This document shows positions 12,136-24,610 of a stretch of 64,000 bases of DNA, one piece after another. The stretch's first letter is position 1. The number at the start of each line of letters is the position of its first letter. Source of the DNA: Porphyra umbilicalis (taxonomy: Eukaryota > Rhodophyta > Bangiophyceae > Bangiales > Bangiaceae); NCBI GenBank assembly GCA_002049455.2, contig KV918960.1, positions 80,162 through 144,161 of the forward strand, read 5' to 3'. The notes below the pieces were generated by a model. The model saw only the letters and a list, made by a program, of their open reading frames with translations, was not told the origin of the DNA and ran no database searches. The position numbers were made by a program, and so were the translations under genes.

Positions 12136-12780
12136 GGAGCCTGCCGTCAAGACTGGGCGTCAGCGTCGATCCCCGCCGAGTCTCTCCAAGTGGTCTTCTG
12201 TCACTGCCCCGGCGGCGCCTGACATGGCCTGTTCTGACACCCATCTCCTTCTGGGATGGCTGGAGCTTGATGAGCCCCGCGCCTTGTCCCACGTCGAAGA
12301 TGACAACGCCGATGAACCACGACGCCGTGCTCGCACCGTGACCGACGTGCTCGATACAATTGCGCGCTGCACGCTTCGTCGGCAACGCATTGCGGTAAAT
12401 GTCGCCATTCGTCTCAACCGTGCCACCGTTTGTCAGCAGCAGCGTGTTGTCGCTGCTGCTGCTCCCACCGGCGACCTCGCGCCGGGTCCGGCAACCTTAG
12501 ATGAAGCGCGTCTGGCGCTTCGAGACGGCGCCGGCGGCACTGACGCCTTTTGGGTTATGGGGGCATCCGGCGACAGCGACGCCGCCACGGGCGAATGTCC
12601 TGACCGATGGTCGGGGGGTAGAAGGCCTGCTGTGTGTCAATGTCTGAGTGTGGGAGGCACCGACGGTGCTCGCGGTCAACGTGAGAGCTGCGATGACGGG
12701 CTCTCGGCGAGCGACGCAGCATAGCCGTCGCCACGAAGGATGCGCCGGGTGCACTCGGGGTCGGGCGGGCCTGCAACGTG
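12136..12780. other. unassigned DNA with an open plus frame
   Basis: A plus frame is open from the Copia LTR to 12724 and gives a D/E/R/A-rich product (DDNADEPRRRARTVTDVLD). It matches nothing I know. It may be remnant internal sequence of the interrupted Gypsy copy or a host exon piece. Confidence 0.3.
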
Positions 12781-13473
12781 TGTGACGGTCCGGCAAATGG
12801 CCCCCACACCCGAGGAACCAGATTCCCCGGAAATATGTCCCACTACCGCATATTTCAAATTGTTCCGTTGGCGACCCACTTCTGATCACCTCGTGGCTCA
12901 GCAACTGCAACCGCGATCCCAATACTTCCCTGGGATTCGTATCACCCCCGGGCGGGCCCCTACTTAAGGGCCTAATTTTCCGTAAACCCGACTTGGATTA
13001 TCGACTCATGTTACTCCGCGCCCCTGACCCCGGGGCGCCGCGAGGGTGTCACGGAGCACCCTTCCCGCGCCCGCACTCAAGGCGGTATTCGAAGCATCGG
13101 CCGTCCTCCGCTGGGACTGGCCCCGTAAGCCCTGAGGGGAGAGTTTTCCGAGGGTCCTTTAAGGGTGTCTGAGGAGGGTTTCCGAGGGTCCTTTGGGGGC
13201 GTCTGAGGAGGGTTTTCGGAGGGTCCGACGGGAGCGGACGGAATAAGAGGGCGAGGCGTGAGTGTTGCCTCGAGGCCTTGGACGCGGGCAAGTAAACTTC
13301 CGGTCACACAACTCGTGTTTGTCGCTTAAGGCGCCTTCCCCCGTTCGACGCCGTGCGTGTGTGCTCTGTGGGGTTTTTTTCTGGGGCTGTTATTCCCTGA
13401 CAGGACTACCCGGCGACACGGTCTGGCTCGCCTTCCTCCCTTTTGGGTGGGGTGGGCTGAGCGTGTTGTCACA
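12781..13473 (+). repeat. Gypsy left LTR, 693 bp
   Basis: Starts TGTGACGGTCCG and ends GTTGTCACA. Boundaries are set by homology with the inverted copy at 10614-11270. It holds a short internal tandem of GAGGGTCCTTT/GTCTGAGG units near 13140-13220. Confidence 0.85.
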
Positions 13474-16258
13474 TTTGGTGGAGCGGAAGGGGAGGAAGGC
13501 AACTCAACCTTCCTCGGGGTGGTTGCGGTGCGCCAGCCCGCCTCGGGAGCAACCTAGTTGGTCCTTCTCCCCTTGGTGCCTAGCGCTGCGGGCGGCGCCC
13601 CGCAACGTCAGGTTTGGCTGAGTCATGCCGGGTCGATGGCCGATGGGGGGGGGAGTGGAGACCCCTCTGGAGTCGACTTGCCTGTTGCCGGGGGGGATGG
13701 TCCTTCCCGCCCCGGAGGCGGATCGTCGGTTGACGATCGCCACACCAGTGCAGGCACCACGGATGCGGGTGCCCGCGGGCAGCGGAGTTTGTTCCAGCCC
13801 TTGCCCCCGGGCCTCGATCCGACTGGGACTCGCCCCCCGGCAGGTGCTCTCTCGGGTAGTACTCACCCCGCGGCGGTCCTGTGGGATGCTGGCACTCATT
13901 TCAGCGTAAGACAGCTGCCCGACGTTACCATGTGCGGCGGTGGGTCTGCGCCTCCACAGGCACGGGAACCTGCGGGTGGGAGCTCTAGTCGTGCTCCCCC
14001 AGGTCCACGGAGGGCAGAGGGTGCCCCGACGCTTGAGCATAGCGCCAGAACCCACGGTTTCGGTCCCCCGGTCCTCGGGCTCGGTTGTAAATCCCCTCTC
14101 GGTGCTCGGGAGGGCTGGGCGATGACAGAATTGGCACGGAAGCCTGCAGGCGGGAGCTCTAGTCGTGCTCCGCCAGGCTCATGGGGTGCCAGTGATGGCT
14201 AGGGTCTCGAGTGGCGAGACGCCGTGGCCGAGGTCTAGCGGTCTGAAGTTACCCGATCGCTAGGTACGATGTTGAGGGGCTCTACGCCGAGGCCCGCTGA
14301 GCGGCGGGGCCGAGCCCGACGCTCTGCTCGTCGGCGCCGACGCGACAACTTGTCGTCGTCGCCGACCACTGACGTGTCTCGCTCCGAGGACGAGTCAGCC
14401 GTTGCGGCCCTACTTGGTGCGTTTCGCGCTACCCCCACGCCGTCGACGATAAGGAAGGGCACTCGGGGAATTGACCCGAGGGCCCAACCGACTTCTGACT
14501 CGGCGGAGCGTGAGCAAGGCCGGGGGGCAGCGCGAGAGATACCCCGGGGGATTGACCCGAGGTTCCCGACGCAACTCCCCTCCGCAACCGGTCCGGAGGC
14601 GGAGGGGTGGCCGACTCAAACCACCCCGACACCCCCAACTCGGGTGGTGCCGCCCAAGATTGTGGTTAACCACCCATACTACCGGGTGATGTTCTATTTT
14701 GAGACCAAAGCGCTAGACAAAAAGTCTGTTGTTTACACGCGGCGCCAGGCCCGTACTTTGGGCCGGCGCAAAAAGGACGTGGCTCAGTCCTTCGGGGTGC
14801 ACGACGAGTGGGATGGTTCCCCCCCGGCCGAGGTCTTCCATTTCTTGCGCAAGTTCGCCAAGGCCTGTGACGACAACGACATCTCCAAAGGCGAAACCTT
14901 CTACATCCTACAAGACTTCACGAAGGAACCTCTTAAGTCAGAGGTGATAATGGTTATGCCAACTCGCAGGGCAGGTATCCCCGGCGAGGTCGCTTCCTAC
15001 CTTGAGCTCATCAACTGGATGCTCCGGCGTCACGTCGACGAGGCCTCAGTCGCTACTCTTGTCGAGACCCTTAATGTCGCTGTTCAACGGGATGAAGAGG
15101 ACGAGTTGTCCTTCGCCGAGCGCCTCCGCCGCCTCAACACCGAGCGCGGGTTCATGTTCGGGGAGGGCGCTTTCAAGGGGCGCTTTGTGGAAGGTGTCTA
15201 CCGCGCGGCGCGAGCCACTGCGCGCGAGCGAAACACCCCCGGCATGACTATTGCGGAGCTGGCTCGTGTCGCCCAAACTAAGGGCGACAAACACCGCTGG
15301 GTACGACTTGAGCAGCTTAAGGAGCGGACCAAGGAGCAAAAAGCGCTCGCTGAGGAGGCCCGGCTCCCGCGGCAAGCTCTTGCGGCCTGCCTTCCCCGGG
15401 TCACCGGGGGAACGCGGGATTAAAAACCGCGGGACTCCCCCGTCCGGGCCGTCGGGGCCGTGGGTGCCCCAACTCCGGGCCCCCGGTACGATGTGTCCCG
15501 ACCCAAGGCCCCGGGCGGCTCCACTTTTGGGGGCGGTGACAACCCGCGCTACCGTTCCCGGCCGAGGGATGAGCCCTGGCGACCCAAACCCCGGGCCGGA
15601 CAGTACCCTTGCTGGCAGTGCGGCAAGATGGGTCATTGGGCCGAGGTGTGCCCCAACTTAGACGCACGCCGACGTGAGCGATTGGCGATGGCCAGTCGCT
15701 GGTCCCCTCTTCGGACGTCCTTGGGCTCCCGTGATATCCTGCGAACGGGCCCGCGAGTAGCCATGGCCACGCCCGACGAGGAAACCAGCTCAAGCGGCGA
15801 GGAGTCGACGTCGCTTGAGAAGGAGGAACCGCAAAACGAGCCCGAGTGCGGGCCCGCCACCTCCTCTGAGTCCGAGGAGGGAAACGAGTAACCACCGGTG
15901 TTTTGCCCTCCCCGAGGCGAGGGGTAGACCCAGCCCGGGGCGTAGATGCGATGCCAGTACGCATCCGATCCCGACCCAGTAGGGTCCGCCCTTGGAACGC
16001 GTTTCTCCCAAAGGGGGTAGGCGGCCGGAATGTGGTGGCCATCCTGACGGGGTCCAACGATCAGGTGGCCAGTCGCGTCTGGCTGGACGCGGGGCGTGAG
16101 TTAGCCCTCCGCGTCATTGTCGACACGGGAATGCGTGTCCCCCTAGTACGGGAAGCGCTACTCCCCCCGGAGATGACGGTGGCGCCATTCGACGCGGCGA
16201 CCGCCCAGTGGTTTGACATGAAAGGGGGACTCATTCCCATCATGGGCACCGTGACTCA
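12781..16258 (+). mobile_element. Gypsy-type LTR retrotransposon fossil, 5' half
   Basis: Left LTR 12781-13473, then a primer-site candidate TTGGTGGAGCGGAAGG at 13475-13490, and an ~800-bp leader holding a diverged short direct repeat near 13960 and 14130. Gag begins at 14269; a CCHC knuckle (CWQCGKMGHWAEVC) lies near 15610-15655, followed by an acidic Ser/Glu tail. The aspartic protease motif (VIVDTG) lies near 16110-16140. Reverse transcriptase, integrase and the right LTR are absent from the window, so this is an incomplete, broken copy. It stops next to the palindromes at 16278. Confidence 0.85.
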
Positions 16259-16277
16259 CCAAAATCGATTCGGGCCC

Positions 16278-16381
16278 GTCGGAAGCAGTAGGCCTACTGC
16301 TTCCGGCCAAGATCGACCAAAATCGACTTGCACCAAAATCGACTCGTGCTTGTCGGGAGCAGTAGGCCTACTGCTCCCGAC
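16278..16381. repeat. pair of 30-bp palindromes, 74 bp apart
   Basis: 16352-16381 is a perfect 30-bp palindrome centred on AGTAGGCCTACT. 16278-16307 is the same palindrome with one arm mismatch. Both are surrounded by repeats of the word ACCAAAATCGACT. They sit at the junction of the Gypsy (+) and Copia (-) elements. Confidence 0.85.
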
Positions 16382-16654
16382 CAAACGCGACTTGCACAAA
16401 ATATAGACCAGGACGACCACCGCGAACCCGCTGCTGCGCCACTGGACGTCCCCAGTGGCGCCGCAGCGCCCCAGGACGGTCCCAACCGGCCGTTCCCCGA
16501 GTCTTCGCCCCGCGCAACCGCGACTCATTGCCGGCTCCACGCAAGTGGACGGTAGCACAACCGTCCGTGGCCGACACCGTCCCGCAGCAAAGTAGACGGG
16601 GGTCGCTGCCGCGAAACCGGGGCTGCGCCACTGGACGCCACCAGTGGCGCTGTG

Positions 16655-19600
16655 GCGCCTCAGCACTCCCCCAACGGGGGGTCGCCAAGCTCGGCGCCTT
16701 GCGCAACCGCGCCCAGGTCTTCACTAACCCCGACGGCAGCCCGGAAAGCCGTGAACGCCGGCGACAGAAGCGGCTTGGTGAGCCCATCCGCCGGCATTTC
16801 GACGCTCGTGAGGAAGAAGAAGGCCACATCCCCACGCGCCTGGTAGTCGCGAACCATGTGGTAGGCGACGTCGACATGCTTGGTCCGCCCCGTCGCCTCG
16901 CGGTTGTTGATCAGCGCGAGACACGATCGGTTGTCCTCCCCCATCGGCACGGCTCCGCCGTCGCCGCCCAAAGCCGACAGCAGCTTGTGTAGCCACAGCG
17001 CCTCCTTGGTCGCCATCGCGGCGGCCACGTACTCGGCCTCGGCCGTCGAGGTGGCCACGGTCGACTGGCGCTTACTTGCCCACGCAATCGCCCCGCCATT
17101 GCAGGTGAAGACAAAGCCGGTTGTCGACCGACGACTGTCGATGTCGCCGGCCAAGTCGGCGTCGACAAACCCTTACAGCGGCTCGCTGCCGCTGTAGACC
17201 ATACCCAGGCGAGTCGTCCCGCGCAGGTAGCGCAGAACCCCTTTGGCCGCGCGGATGTGGTCCTTCTCAGGGCAGGACATGAGGCGCGACAGCACCCCCA
17301 CGGCAAAGGCGATGTCTGGCCTCGTCGCTGTATACAGGTAGAGGAGAGAGCCGACCAACTCGGCGTAACGGTTGCCCTCTGGCAGCAGGCCCTCCCCTGT
17401 CTTGGTCAGCTTGACCCCCGACGCCATCGGTATCTTGTTTGCCGTCGCCTTGTCCATCCCGAACGCCTTCAGCAGCGTCGCGGTCTGCCCTGGGTTGCTC
17501 AACGTCAGAGTCTTGGCCGCCCGGTTGCACATGACCTTCATGCCGATAAAGTCCTTGACCTCCCCCATGTCGCGCACCTCAAACTTGGCAGACACGGAGC
17601 GCTTGACGGCCTCGACCCCAGCCAGCTTCTCGCCTGCCACGATAAGGTCGTCGACGTACACGAGGATGAAGATGCACCCGTGCACGGGGTGGTGCCATAG
17701 AGACACGGGTCCACCTTGGACCGGACCGCCCCCATCTTTTTGAGCTCTTTGTCGAGCTTGATGCCCCACAGCCGCCCCGCCTGCTTTGTCCCGTTGAGCG
17801 CCAGGTTAAGCCGACACATCTCCTCCAGCCCCTCCGGTTCGACACCGTCGGGGAGTTTAATGTACATCTCCTTGTCCATCTTGGCGTTGAGGAAGGCTGT
17901 CTTGACGTCGACATGGTGAATCTCCCAGCGCATGGCTGCCGCCACAGCAAAGAGAGCACGTGTCGTGGCCGCGTTGGGTACTGGAGCCCACGTCTCGTCA
18001 AAATCTCGTCCGGGCACCTGCTTGGACCCTTGGGCCACGAGTCGAGCCTTGTAGCGCGTCAGCTTGCCCTCCGCGTCGTGCTTGATGTCGAACACAAATC
18101 GTGTCTTGATGGTCTTGTGATTATTGTTGTTCCCCTTGGTCTTCGACCAGGTGCCAAGGTGCTTGTGTGCCGCCACCTCCTCCTTCATGGCCTGCTTCCA
18201 CAGCGGCCAGTCAGGACGAGCGCGCGCCTCCTTCTTGTTTGCAGGCGGCTTGTGCCAGTCCCAGCCCGCCTCAGCCGCGGACGCGTTACCGCTTGCCAGT
18301 AACGCCTTGGGCTCCTTCTTCCGCCATGTTACCTTGGGAGCTGGCTTGCGCTTCGAGCGACGAGGCCCCGGTGCGACGCTGTCACTGACCGAAGGTGCTT
18401 GACCAGATGCGGGTTTCGAGCCACCGACGCCGTCCTCCTCATCCCCCTGGCTATCGCCAGCAAGGGAAGGAGGATCGACTTCGTTGTCGCTGTCAGAGGT
18501 GTCGTCGGGGGAGTACTCGTCCTCTCGCCCGCCTCCTGCGCCGAGCATGTCCATTGCCCCTTCCGTGGCGCCGTCCTTGTCGCCGTCATATTCCGCAGTC
18601 AGCTGGGGACCAGCGCTTGATCCGACTGCTGACGTCTCGACCTTCGCCGGGTTCTCCTCCGTCAGCACGTCGCGACGCTCGAGGACTTGGTTTGTCTCGT
18701 CCTCGAGGATGCGGTAGGCCTTTCCATCGACAGTTTAGCCGGCAAAGCGGGCGACGTCGGTCCTCGGCTCGAGATTGCGCTGCTGCCGCTTCGGCTTGAG
18801 CGCCCACGCCCGACTCCCCCAAACGGGGAATCCTGTGACGTTGGGGCGTCGACCCGTAAGCGCCTCGAGCGGCGTCACATCGAGCCCCGCCTTGGGAGAT
18901 CGGTTGAGAACATGGACGACGGAGGCCAACGCCTCGGCCCACAGCTCTACCTCCGCACCGGCGTCAAGCAGGGCAGCACGCACGCGCTCCATCAGCGTGC
19001 AGTTCACCCGCTCCGCCTTGCCGTTCTGCTGCGACTTGTACTGCGCCGTCATCTCAGACGTGATGCTCTTATGCTCGTACCACGCCTTGAGATCGTTCTT
19101 GACGTACTCTTTTTCACTGTCGTGACGGATACGCTTCACTTTCACGCCCGTCAGCGTCTCAAGCTGCTTGATGCGCGTCTTGAGCACCTCCGGCGCCATC
19201 CCCTTCGTCTTTGTAGGCGTAGCCGTAATGAACCCCGTTGAGTCCTCCAGCGCTGTCATAATGTAGAGGGAGTCACCCAGCGCCTCAGTCAAAGGGCCAC
19301 CAATGTCGGTGTGCACCACATCGCACTTGGTAGTCACTGTCGACGAGCGGAAGCTGCGAGCCTGAACCATCTTTCCGTCCACACACGGCACGCAAACAGT
19401 GCAAATGACGCGCTTGGCGTCTGCAACTGACGACGGCATTCCGTCGACCATTGTGGCCGCCCGCTTGAGGTTCTCCAACCCCAAGTGGTTGAACCGACGA
19501 TGCCACAGCTCCGCCTCCCCAGCGATGCGCGTCGATGCCGCGCACGCCGAAGCCTTGACCGGCGTGACCTTGAGCACGTACTGCTCCAGGTAGTTGACCG

Positions 19601-20161
19601 TGCCGACAACGGACGCCTTGTCGAGCACTCCGCTCGAATGGACAGCATCCCCGTCGCTGAGGATGTAACAGGCGTTTTCGACGATCACTACCGCACCACG
19701 ATTGCGGTCAACAGCTCGAACCGAGAGCAGGTTGCTGGTCAGGTCCGGCATGAGCATAGCCTCCCCGAGCACCATGCGCGTCTTATTTTTGCCCTTTCCA
19801 ACGTCCATGGAGAGGTGGCCGTGCCTCTTGATGGGTACCTTTTCGCCGTTGGCCAAGGTGACCTCGGCCCCGCTTCCCGCCTTCTGGACGGTGAAGCCCT
19901 TATCCCCGGCGGCAATGTGGTTGGTTGTGCCAGAGTCGAGCACCCAAGTTGATGAAAACAGGGAGCTCCCGCGAGCCTTGCTGCTCCCGGTTTTGCCAAT
20001 AGAAACAGTGTAGGCCAGAGCGGCACCCGCGTGGGGCCCGCCGCCATGACAGCCTTCACTGCCACCAACGCCGGGTTTTCGCTTGCCCTTCGCCTCGTCC
20101 GCCTTCTTCTTGTGGCAGTCGCGCTGCATGTGTCCCTTTTTGTTGCAGTAGAAGCACATTC
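16655..20161 (-). mobile_element. second Ty1/Copia retrotransposon fossil, minus strand, no 5' end
   Basis: Minus-strand order is Copia-like: CCHC zinc knuckle (CFYCNKKGHMQRDC near 20120-20157), protease DSG near 19930, GAG-pre-integrase near 19400-19530 (LWHRRFNHLG), integrase core about 18900-19380, a Ser/Asp/Pro-rich linker, reverse transcriptase about 17400-18200 (YVDDLIVAG near 17640), RNase H about 16750-17160. The gag part and left LTR are missing. A right LTR may lie in 16382-16655, where an ~100-bp block is duplicated (CACTGG...GTCCAGTGGCGCAGC), but its ends are not resolved. It is broken at several points and is a different family from the 3487-7786 element. Confidence 0.88.
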
Positions 20162-20368
20162 AGTAGCTGTGACGCTGCGCAGCAGTGCGCATGTTGCACA
20201 TAGATACACTGACTCGAGCGGCGTAGTCGTTGGGACGTGCACCGGGAGCCGGGCGCCCCTGGCGGGGCAGGGCCCTTCGGCGTTTGAATCCTGAATGTCG
20301 ATGCGCCTCCAGAGTGGCGGCGCATCCCGCGCACGGTACATCCCAGGCCCAGCCGCACTGCCGTTTTT

Positions 20369-22325
20369 GTGGGGCCCCGAGGAGGTGTCAGCGCAGCTGG
20401 CGACACCAAGGACCAAGAGGCGAGAAGTACGCGCCGGCTGCCGGTCGTCGGCCCAAAAGCAGTCCCGCATGCAACCCTTAGCGCGTTTCACAAGTTCTCC
20501 CAGCGGTGGGGGCAGCTCTGCTCCCGCAGGCACGGCACCAGACAGGTCGGGACTGAAGATTTTGAGCTGTGCTGCTGCGGCCCAAGAACCCATGAGCGCC
20601 CCCTCCCCCCCCCTCCCCCGCCGACCCCTCGCTTCCGAGTGCCGGAACTGGTGCCTCCTGGACCCAACCACGGGCCGGTGGCCAGAACCGTTTGCGCTCT
20701 TCCGGGCATTTCGGTGACCCCAAGGACATGCGACACGGACCAGGCGACACGCGTGAGGGCTGGTGGACTTGTGCCGTCGGGCTCATCCGCGATCGGTGTT
20801 GCGGCGGTACTATCGGCGGTCACCGACGCGGTTGGTGCGTCAGGCTTAGTGGTGGGCGGCCACGTCGCTGCGCTTCTACCGGGGTCCATCCACGAGCTTG
20901 TCGCCATTCCATCCCTCACGATTGGGGTGTCACCGGGAGTCTCTGGTTGGTCCCCTGAGAAGATGTTGGCAGAGCTGCTAGACAGGTACGACAGCTTAGA
21001 CTTTGCCTCCCTGTCGCGGTTTGAGTCGCTGCTGACGGCGCACCTACGAGCGACGCGCCCCAGCGACATCTCATTTGCATTCAAGAACGGGGTCAACCGA
21101 CGCTACGTGCTTGCAACGGCAGTGGGAACAGGGCCTCTGCGCTCGCGGTAAATGCAGCGCCGATTACGCACGGCAGCGAAGGTCATCCAGGGTGTAACGA
21201 CAGCTGACCTGTCGGCTCACCAAGCCCCATTGCTTAAACTGCTGGAGGCGGCACGTCTCGGCAGAGGCGTGGCTATCGTGCCGGTGGGGGGCTTTCTGCG
21301 GCTGTCTCCTCGAGAGCAAGCCCAGTTTGCTGTCAGACACCACCTTAGCGCGGCAACTGTGTCTCAGCTCCGCCACACCACTTCAATTGACGTTGGGCGC
21401 TACTCAAGTATTGCTGCGCCTGGGCATCAAGGCCACGTACGCAGCTCTCGGGCGGGCATCGTCTGCGGTAGCTTCCACGGCTATTGGACGGGCCCTGCTT
21501 GACGAGGTGCGCGTCCGACCAGTCGCCTAGCACGGTGGTGGCTTTGAAGGGCGGGCTTCCCATCGCATTGCGAAGCGGTCACATGTCGTGTGCGACGCTC
21601 TTGCACCGTACCTGCCAGCAAAACAAATAGAGGCCCTGCGCGGTGCGTGGGTGACGTGGGCGGCACTCGCCAAAACCCTCAACCGGGCCCAGGACGTATC
21701 CGTGGAGGAAGCAGCCGCCTTTGAAGTGGGTGCGTTGGGCCTGTGCCCCCCGCTGCAAGCTGCCTTCCCGTGGCTGAGCATTTCACCAAAGCTGCACGCG
21801 CTGGCGCACCACGCGCCAGCGTTCCTCCGCCGCTTATGTTCCCTCTGTTCCTACGGGGAACAGTCCCTTGAGGCATGGCACGGGTGGTTTAACCACACGC
21901 AAGTCCAATGTACAGCCGACTCATTCCTGGGGACGTGCCTACAATTCGTGCAGCGCGCGGCGCTGGAGCGCCCGCCCTCCGCTGACGTAGCGCTGGACAA
22001 CGTACAGCATCGGCGGCCTGCTGCAGCCGGCGCGCGGAAGGCGACTAAGCCGAGCGACGGACGCCTCCGAAAAAACAAAGCAGGACTCCGGCAAACGACA
22101 GTCGGTCGGGACAAGGAGATTGCTGAGATGGAGGCTTGGGTGCGGGGTCGGGCGGTCGCGGCAGGCGTGACGAATGATGCATACAAGAAGAAGCAACAGC
22201 CACAGGTGGCGCCGCCTCATCCGGCTGCTGAGGGGGAGTTCATATTCGTGGATGGGACGGACGGTAGCGGGCTCGCTGCGCACATGAAAGAAACAAGTGG
22301 TGACGGGGAGGACGAGGACCTCTAA
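20369..22325 (+). pseudogene. decayed ORF of an uncharacterised DNA transposon
   Basis: A reading stretch interrupted by in-frame stops (TAA at 21149-21151, TAG at 21528-21530) and one change of frame between 21340 and 21530. The C-terminal part (21531-22325) holds HGGGFEGRASHRI and, about 85 residues on, SISPKLHALAHHAPAFLRR followed by YGEQSLEAWHGWFN. To my recollection such HGG.F.G and P-K-H-.(n)-E-Q-x(2)-E motifs recur in unnamed animal and protist transposon proteins with an RNase H-like fold; the Glu in EAWH could be catalytic. The tail is basic, then acidic (GEDEDL). The N-terminal part (20369-21148) has a proline run and a segment ending in FAFKNGVNRRYVLA. No terminal repeats were found. 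It directly abuts the truncated Copia element. Confidence 0.5.
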
Positions 22326-23700
22326 GAAGAGGAATTGGATCCTGCTGCAGGTATGATGCTAGGATAAGCCACAAGAGAGAGGGGATTGGAAAAAAAAACA
22401 GACATGACAATCGGGCAAGAAACCACAAGATAAATGGAGCACGCGTCGCCAGAGTGTGGGCGTTCCAGAGTGAAAAGTGACCACACACACAATGAAAGCC
22501 AGCTGCGGGGACAGAGAAGCATGCAAGTAGAGAACAGGGGCGTGCCATGGCACGAGCTGCACACACCCCTGCCGTGTTACGCGTGGACGCCGTGAACAGC
22601 GCATCCTCTGGCGCCCCCGTGACTCGACCCACTCGCCCCCTCTCCACAACACGCTCCTCTCCCCCGCTCCGCACCAGGTGCATCCGGTGACGAGTCCGAC
22701 ACTCCCTACTCCCATTCCCACTCCACCCTGCAGCGCCAACCACGGATGGCCGTCGGAATGCTACAGCCTCGCTATCTCCTCCCTGGCCACCCTTGAGCGT
22801 TGTCTCTGTTGCACCTCAAATGTCGAGCATCATGCGTTGTTGAGTTGATTGCTGTTGCCTCGGTTGAGGAGTCGTCATACATCATGTAAATGGTGGTGCC
22901 CCGAGAGAGAGACAATGCATTGAACAAGACACAATCCAAAAGAGATGATACGGGTGGCGACAGAGAACACCGCAAGAGTATTGCTGAGTGAAACGTCCCG
23001 GCCGGCCGCAGAAAGAATGATAGGTTCATCAACCACTAAGAGAGCGTCTGGTCACAGAGATATTGATGAGCGAAGCGGTAACAGGCTGAAACAGCAGCAA
23101 AAAGCCTCAGAAACACACGTTGTCTCTAGCTCGTAGAGAGCTTACCGTACCTGACCAGGCCCGCTGACCTGCAACAGACCGTGAAATGATCGGTGCTCAC
23201 CACAAAAACGGGTAGGGAGCCGCCGCCCCCAGCCAGCGTGACGTCCCCGGAGGGGAGGAGGCCACGAGAAATAGTGAGCTAGAAGGAATGGTGCACGGTC
23301 GCGGTTGTTTCGCGCAGTCGAAGAGGGGCGGCGAGAGCAGCGCAACAATTCGGAGAACAAGCGGGCAGGTGCGGAGCAAGGAGGTGGTTGTCGATCCGGC
23401 CGTGGTGGGTGGAGGTGAGGACGTCGATCCGGCAGGGGTGGGGGGTGTGCGAATGTCGATCGTTCGTGTCCTCGCAAGGTCGTCGAATGGGGACCTCGGA
23501 GGAAGTGATTTTCGCACTTCCGAACAGTGGATGACAAAAACAGGCCCACAAGAGGCACTGAGGACGGGGGGAAATGAGCTCCAAGGGTCTCCAGCAAGTC
23601 GGGACAGCTTTGCCGATTCTCGGTTGTCAGCCACTTGTTCAGCCAATAGAATGGCTCCTTTTGTAGCCATGACCAATGGATAACTCATACGTACTTGGAA
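22326..23700. other. no supported gene
   Basis: Mixed-composition DNA with short ORFs only. No domain, repeat pair or RNA recognised. Confidence 0.4.
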
Positions 23701-24610
23701 ACCCAGAAGAAGCGTCTCGGGGCATATTAACTGGGAGTGCCCAGATCCTGGAATATCCGGGTTTTATCCTGCATCTGTTTCCATAGGGCGGTAGCGGGGC
23801 GGCAGCGAAAGGGTCGACGGGCACCCACGGCGCCGCAGAGTGCGCGAAGGCGTTTGCTGTCGTCGGACCCGGTCCCGCAGGCGCCATCGTCGGCGGGAGG
23901 CGCAGGGTCAGAGGAGGGAGGGACTGCTGCTCCTCCCCGCTGCTCGCCGGCGGCGGCGGTGGCCGGCTGCCGACTCTGCCCATTCTGCCGCCCGCATCGA
24001 GGGCGGAGCTGCTGGCTCTGATTGCCGCCGCCGACGTGGGGGTGCCGCTGACCGCCAATGCGCTGCGTGGAGCGCGCCTGCCGCCCACATCGGCACTCGT
24101 CGCCTCGGACGATGCGGGCCCGTGGGGACGCCACGGCGAGCGCCGCCTGGCAGACGACGACGCGCCGGCCGTCGTCGCGGCGCCGCTGGGCAGCGTCGCC
24201 GGCGTCGCCGGTGCTGCCAGTGCCGCGTCTGTCCCCACCGGCTGGGTCTTGTGCCGGCGCTGCTCGGGCGCTGGGTCGCTGTTGCCGCCACTGGCAGCGG
24301 GAGCAGCGATGGCGGCGAGTCGGCGCTTGACGCCACGACCCGCCGGCGACACGGCACGCAATGGCGAGGCAGACTGGTCGACCGCGTCGGGCGAGACAAC
24401 AGGGGCCACTGGGGCCACAGGGGCCCCGTTTGGCTCGACGGCCGGCACCCCCCCGCCCCAAGCGCCCCCCCCTCCCGAGCCGTCCCTCCCATACCCTACG
24501 GGAAAACTTTGCTGGATATCCAGCTTTTTTGGCCCCGGGATCCCGGAAACAGCCGGATCCGGTGGCCTTGAAGTCCATTTCGGTCGGAAACAGAGGCCGT
24601 TCGACTGATC
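23701..24610. mobile_element. candidate gene-capturing (Pack-type) element with inverted CCCTAYGG borders
   Basis: A 706-bp copy of the ankyrin gene linker (23789-24494) is bordered on the left by the reverse complement of CCCTATGGAAAC (ending 23788) and on the right by CCCTACGGGAAA (from 24494). GGATAT(T)CCAG words follow outward on both sides. The right border is shared with the modules at 40364-40480 and 53201-53307. Outer ends and target duplication are not resolved, so element limits are approximate. Confidence 0.5.
23789..24494 (-). pseudogene. captured fragment of the ankyrin-repeat gene at 60887-64000
   Basis: Matches 61964-62670 in the same orientation over about 706 bp with scattered substitutions. 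It covers the Pro/Ala/Ser-rich linker of the ankyrin protein (for example VSPAGRGVKRR, GASSSARRRS, PPPPPASSGEEQQS). No ankyrin unit and no C-terminal domain is included. The frame is still open within 23639-24676, which also reads into the flanking borders, so a chimeric 345-aa ORF exists. No promoter evidence. Confidence 0.85.

Noticed and set aside
11777-12724. 315-codon plus ORF
   Set aside because: Its first third is Copia LTR sequence and the rest has no family match; reading through an LTR by chance is simpler than a gene.
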